64,000 nucleotides of DNA from Saxidomus purpurata (Eukaryota; Mollusca; Bivalvia; Venerida; Veneridae): assembly GCA_022818135.1 (NCBI GenBank), contig JAFMSR010000014.1, forward strand, positions 35,273,433-35,337,432. The letters are read 5' to 3'. The position numbers were made by a program, and so were the translations under genes. Positions 52,601 to 55,600 of the stretch are shown piece after piece (positions within the stretch are counted from its first letter, which is position 1; the number at the start of each line of letters is the position of its first letter). Under the pieces are notes generated by a model, which saw only the letters and a list, made by a program, of their open reading frames with translations, was not told the DNA's origin and ran no database searches.

Positions 52601-55600
52601 ATTCCTTTCTTATGGTTGCCATACTTCTGTGACAAAGCTGTATTGTGGGGGTATAATTTGTCACTCTTGTGACAGTTCTAGTTTAATTTGCTGTGAAAAG
52701 CTATCAGATTTCTCAGGCTGTTTGCTTTAGACTTTCCTTTAATACAGGTACCTTTTTTGTGGAATATATATTAAACATCATAATTTTTATATGTAGGATA
52801 AACAAGAAGTCCTTTTTTTCTGCTTATGACTGAATTAAATATCAAAAGCATTTCTGATTAATTATTAGTGTTATTGCTTGGAATACGCATTCAAAATAAT
52901 TTTAAGGCAATCATAGAACAGCATTTTCAGGCCAAGGGGACCGGAGGCAAACGGTTATTCTCTTTACCTCTCACATAGAAAAACATTAACGCTAAATGAA
53001 AATTGTGCTTTTTATGCAAATAAATACAAAAATGTGTTTCAATATTGTTGAGTAGATCTAATACTGTTGCTTTATGCTGTACGTTTGCTTTCTGTGACTT
53101 TTTATTGTCACTTTGTTGAAATGTAATTCTGTGAAAGATTTCACTTAACTGTAATGTTCACATGATGCACCTAGTAAACTTTAAAGAAGCAGATCAATAC
53201 TAAAGGGCTCATATCTGTCCTTATAAGCTTCAAGAAGGAAATTTCATAGGTAAGTGCTTTGGAAATCAAGGTCTTTCTTTCATTGAAAATTAAGTTTTTG
53301 TTTTTACTTATACTTCAATCTTATTACAGGTTAAATTTAATTCAGCATTATCTTTGATGTTTTCAGCCTGCCAAAACAAAGAAAAGAGGAAAATTTGTGT
53401 TTTATTGTTGACACAGCATGAGTGATGACTCACTAACTTTACTTTGTACTTTTTCAGAGCTCTTAAGATTACAAGAGGTGAAGGAGGTGTTACAATGCCA
53501 AACCCATTTGCTGACCGTCCGTCAACAGCACGACAGAATGCCCAGTCTAAAGCTTATATGGACGGAGCTATGGATGACTTTGATAAGCCTGCAAATTGTC
53601 CTGATGGGGTGGAGCCACACATATGGGAAAGACTGTGTATGTATAGAAGACAGAAAATTGAAAATGAAAACCTGGTAAGAATATATTACATCAAATATCT
53701 TACTGCAAAAATTAATATTTTTTATTTCTAAAATTTTGATTTAAAGGTCTACTAGATATTTCACTTCTTATGGACGAAGGCCTATTTTCAACCTTAAAAG
53801 GAATACCAAGATGGCTTCTATTGTTTTAGACATTTAGAAAGATACCCTAAAGGCAGTTAAATATTTAGAGTAAAGAAAGGTAAACACATTTGTATGATGA
53901 AAGTAAGCAATAGAAGTTTGAGTGTTAAATAGAACAATAAAGTAAGAAATATAAAACAAAATTTGTAGTTTAAATTGGGAAGAACAAATCTTGTCTCATG
54001 AAGGGTCATTGCTATTGTAGATTTGGAAATATACTTATAGAATTTAGTCTTTGGGTAAAGACAAAGTCTTTGTAAGATGTTGTTTACTCTTCAGAATTGG
54101 AAAACGTTTTCTGTAGTGGTGATTCCTTACCCCATTAAATTTCTAAAATGGACAAGCCAGGCTCCATCTGGCCGAATAGCAAAAAATACAGATCATGATC
54201 AGACTGCATGTACATACAAGCTAATCATGATCTACACTGGTCCCAAAGGGGGAATCATTTGCCTCCAGTAAGGTAAGGAGTAATCAACCTAAATGATTGT
54301 GACAACATCTTCTGTTTACAGCTGAAGTTACGAGCTCACACTTTGGCAGAAATGCAGCAGTTCCAACAAAAACGCTTGGAGGAAGATGAACAACTGAAAA
54401 ATGATATTGATGATATATTTGAACAGTTAAATAAGTAAGTGTGAAACTTTTATATTTAAAAAAAAACAGGCATTAAGGCAGAGTTTAAAGCTCGACAAAC
54501 TTTGTGACTTTTACCTCATTATGACAAAAACATGCTACCTTTTAAAAGATATTATACAATAATTAAGTCACATACAATCGAGCTTGTCTTCAGGAGCCAG
54601 CCCAGGAAAACATTGAAAATGGCTGTGAAAAGTAAGTCGCTAAGCCTCATCTAATTAGGTGTGATTTATCTAAAAACAACCAATTTGTCAAAACTAATAA
54701 TATATACCTATGTTTATATTGAACTGCCTCGGTACAAAATGTATATAGTGGTGATGAACATTATAAAGCTTTTGCCAATGGACTATTTGACTTGACTTGA
54801 ATAATGGCTGTTTAATTAAGACAGATGGTTGCTTAATTAAGGTTACTAATAAAGGCTAAGCAGTGTGTATTGCATTTATAACTAGTCTCAGCTTTTCTAT
54901 ATTTTGACATATATACATATTTAAGGCAAAAGAAACGTAACTTTTTCAATTTGTTATCATTTGTAGAAAAAAGGCAAAACACAAATTTTCATAAATTCTT
55001 GCAGACCTGGTGGTAAAATTAGCTATCGGGCTGCATAAAATTACAATGAACAAATTCATTCAAAACTGTTTTCAATATGTACCAGAATGTTTATCTCTTA
55101 GTACAGTACTATATCAATCTCGGTCTAACCAAGCACAATCATTTCAACTTCAAAGGTAAAGTTGCGTTACTTTTGCCTGTCAGCATACAATGTCAGTCCC
55201 GTAGACCGACCCTGAATATTTACCTACATATTGTTTTTATCAATCTTTTTGTAATTTCAATTTTACCATCATATCTCTTCTATACAGCTGAGGCTATTTT
55301 TGTATGAAAACTTTTGAAATGAAATATTTTATTGTTTTAGATTGCATGATGATAGAACACGTTTTAACTTGAACCTTGAGGTACAGTTACTGCTGAAGCA
55401 AGGTCAGGTGGAGGTAGATGCCGGATCATTTATTCATGACTACAAAGACAGTGCTCTCATTCACAGAAATGTTGTAGAAGACCTTAATGGCACAATTAAG
55501 GTTTGTTACTTGTATTTCAAAGCATAAAGATATTCTTAATACTTGCATAAATCACAGCATTTCAAGTCTTTGTATGACAACCGTCTTTGTAGTTGAGTGG

